Positions 62,551-64,000 of a DNA stretch of 64,000 nucleotides are shown here, in pieces (position 1 is the stretch's first letter; each line of letters opens with the position of its first letter). The notes under the pieces were generated by a model. That model was given only the letters and a program-made list of their open reading frames with translations. It was not told where the DNA came from and searched no databases. The position numbers and the translations under genes were made by a program. The DNA comes from Terripilifer ovatus (GTDB taxonomy: Bacteria > Pseudomonadota > Alphaproteobacteria > Rhizobiales > Beijerinckiaceae), in NCBI GenBank assembly GCA_029222685.1, contig JARHVB010000029.1:60508-124507 (forward strand), read 5' to 3'.

Positions 62551-63342
62551 ATGCCGAAGAGCGAAAAGACGCCTCGTGATCCGAATGGCCGCGCGCGATA
62601 CAAGACATCGCTGCGTGAGCTGAAGGTAGAACTCGTCAAAGTACAAAAACATGTCATCAAGCATGGCCACAAAGTGCTGGTCATATTCGAAGGACGTGAC
62701 ACAAGCGGAAAAGACGGCACGATCAAGCGAATCGTCGAACACCTCAGCCCACGCGAAACCCGCGTTGTCGCGCTTGGCAAGCCGTCCGATCGAGACAATG
62801 CCTCTTGGTACTTTCAGCGCTATGTGCCGCATCTGCCGGCAGCCCGGGAGTCGGTGCTGTTCAACCGCAGCTGGTATAACCGGGCGGGCGTCGAACGGGT
62901 GATGGAGTTTTGCACGGATGCTGACTACGAGAGCTTTCTGCAAGAAGTCGTTCCATTCGAACACATGCTGATTGGCTCCGGAGTTCAGATTCTCAAGTAC
63001 TACCTTGACATCAGCAAGAAGGAGCAGAAGAGGCGGCTCAAAGATCGACAGCGCGACCCGCTTAAGCAATGGAAAACGAGCCCCATCGACGAGGTTGCCC
63101 TAAAACATTGGGACGCTTACACGGAGGCGCGAGATTTGATGTTGGCGCGAACTTCGAGCCCGCTGTCTCCCTGGGTCGTGGTGCGCGCCGATGACAAGCA
63201 TCAGGCGCATCTCAACGTCATTCGCGACCTGCTCTCGCGCTTAGCGTGTCCGCAAACTGACAGGCACTTAGCGACACCCGACCTTAACATCGTGTTCCCT
63301 TATGACGAAGCCCACCTCAGAGCTGGGCTGCTGGCGACGTGA
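62551..63342 (+). CDS. ppk2: Polyphosphate kinase 2 family protein
   Basis: 263 residues, the usual one-domain PPK2 length. Walker A is FEGRDTSGKDGTIKR, a lid region is LSPRETRVVALGKPSDRDNA, and a further motif is FNRSWYNRAGVERVM. It transfers phosphate between polyphosphate and nucleotides (class I PPK2 normally makes ATP or GTP from NDP). It probably supports energy or metal-stress buffering. Separate promoter not visible. Confidence 0.92.
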   Translation: MPKSEKTPRDPNGRARYKTSLRELKVELVKVQKHVIKHGHKVLVIFEGRDTSGKDGTIKRIVEHLSPRETRVVALGKPSDRDNASWYFQRYVPHLPAARESVLFNRSWYNRAGVERVMEFCTDADYESFLQEVVPFEHMLIGSGVQILKYYLDISKKEQKRRLKDRQRDPLKQWKTSPIDEVALKHWDAYTEARDLMLARTSSPLSPWVVVRADDKHQAHLNVIRDLLSRLACPQTDRHLATPDLNIVFPYDEAHLRAGLLAT

Positions 63343-63412
63343 ATAGTCAAAGCCAACCCCGTCACTTTTCAATTTCAGAGAATTCCCAACTGATTACGAA
63401 CGGAGAAGCAGG

Positions 63413-63817
63413 ATGACAAAGCGAACAATAGGCTCGACTGCGACGATCATCATGTGTCTTGGCATGATCAGTCTTAGCATGTTTGTTATCGCGCCGGCCG
63501 GCGCACAATCGCCCACCAACCCAACAGCGCAAGACACAATGAGCCAACATCATAAATTACAGTATCAAATGATGAAGGATATGGCCCAGGACATGAGTCA
63601 AATGGCAGAACAGATGCCACAAGGCGAATTGACACCTGAGCAGAGCAAACAAATGTCAGACCGGATGGGGCGCATGTCGAAAATGATGGGATTCATGTCG
63701 GGCCTCGCGGCCAGGCCGGCCCATAACCACGCCCAATTGCAAAAGCAGATGGATCAAATGCGCACGCAAATGGACGAGATGACGCGGAAGTCGCAGATGG
63801 CCCCTAAGGCAAACTAA
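63413..63817 (+). CDS. Met/His-rich secreted protein
   Basis: 134 residues: signal peptide (IIMCLGMISLSMFVIAPAGA) then Met-dense helices (YQMMKDMAQDMSQMAEQMPQ; SDRMGRMSKMMGFMSGLAAR; MDQMRTQMDEMTRKSQM). Met-rich helical proteins next to RND adaptors likely hold Cu+ in the periplasm; this is inferred. A GGAG site precedes the ATG. It is followed by an RND adaptor start. Confidence 0.7.
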   Translation: MTKRTIGSTATIIMCLGMISLSMFVIAPAGAQSPTNPTAQDTMSQHHKLQYQMMKDMAQDMSQMAEQMPQGELTPEQSKQMSDRMGRMSKMMGFMSGLAARPAHNHAQLQKQMDQMRTQMDEMTRKSQMAPKAN

Positions 63818-63923
63818 TTCTTCGAGCATCGAGCCGAACGAAAGCCCGCAATGAAACGTCTCATGGAATGCTTAAGCGCCGGCAATTGGACTCAGTTGTT
63901 ACGCTCTCGCAAAAAGGACCAAT

Positions 63924-64000
63924 ATGCGCATTGCTCCAATCCTGACCGTTGTCGTCTTGGTGGCTGGAGGCGCCGGCGGTTATGCCTACTGGGTGCAGGA
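63924..64000 (+). CDS. Start of a probable RND efflux adaptor, cut by the window edge
   Basis: The first 25 codons (MRIAPILTVVVLVAGGAGGY) form a membrane anchor typical of CusB-like adaptors, behind AAAAAGGACC. The rest lies outside the window, so the assignment is tentative. With the preceding Met-rich gene it suggests a further Cu/Ag pump operon. Confidence 0.45.
   Translation, partial: MRIAPILTVVVLVAGGAGGYAYWVQ

Noticed and set aside
1..64000. tRNA or rRNA genes and CRISPR arrays
   Set aside because: I saw no T-loop consensus in a cloverleaf context, no rRNA-like blocks, and no regularly spaced short repeats.
1..64000. Intact insertion sequences
   Set aside because: Rearranged joints are plain, but no transposase, integrase or paired terminal repeats could be recognised. 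The only clear long repeats are gene-derived.

Overview
This window reads as a heavy-metal resistance and stress island from a high-GC alphaproteobacterium. The Alphaproteobacteria assignment is inferred from a Caulobacter-type SigF/NrsF pair, paired FixH-like proteins in a cus operon, a DmeR/NcrB-like regulator and SdhBCD of alphaproteobacterial type. I see no rRNA, tRNA, CRISPR array or intact transposase, and the exact genus cannot be read from the sequence.

Layout. 1-5 kb: a copper P-type ATPase behind a perfect CsoR-type operator, then small copper-linked genes (a frameshifted Cys-rich four-helix-bundle protein, DUF305, cytochrome b561, DUF411). 4.7-11.3 kb: a leftward, translationally coupled operon for a CusBA-type Cu/Ag exporter with two FixH-like proteins and a ribbon-helix-helix protein at its end. 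11.7-14.5 kb: an ECF sigma factor with its NrsF anti-sigma, surrounded by five copies of a GTAACC-N15/16-CGAA promoter motif driving small periplasmic or copper-binding proteins. 14.5-19.4 kb: a graveyard containing a kinase fragment, a duplicated FixH/Met-rich mosaic, a broken glyoxalase, a broken multicopper oxidase and a decayed ChrA. 19.5-24.1 kb: methyltransferase, nucleoside phosphorylase, YnfA, and a MerR regulator divergent from a Zn/Cd/Pb P-type ATPase. 24.2-35.4 kb: a two-component system, a frameshifted CDF exporter, and a CzcBAC exporter operon ending in an IHF-like protein. 35.5-42.4 kb: a broken DmeR-like regulator with a truncated RcnA, two DUF347 membrane proteins, PepSY plus a second two-component system, and an intact RcnR/RcnA nickel-cobalt module.

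43-48.3 kb: ChrB, then a tightly coupled run (phosphatase lacking its catalytic Cys, PAP2 phosphatase, COG4280 membrane protein, tiny membrane protein, CDF-like protein with altered metal sites, ArsB-like pump), bracketed by a 66-bp direct repeat. 48.3-51.9 kb: a broken iron-type ABC importer fused to a truncated cytochrome b/molybdopterin oxidoreductase. 52-64 kb: DUF2945, DUF488, sdhBCD without sdhA, an ATP-grasp-like protein, a glutaredoxin-MauE protein, DUF305, universal stress protein, CBS-BON protein, polyphosphate kinase 2, a Met/His-rich periplasmic protein and the start of another gene whose first residues suggest an RND adaptor.

The large metal export pumps (two P-type ATPases, CusBA, CzcBAC, RcnA, the ArsB-like pump) are all intact. 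Many accessory genes carry single-base frameshifts, stops or truncations. This suggests an island built by repeated transfer and recombination and now being trimmed, although sequencing error at homopolymers cannot be excluded for several of the one-base shifts.
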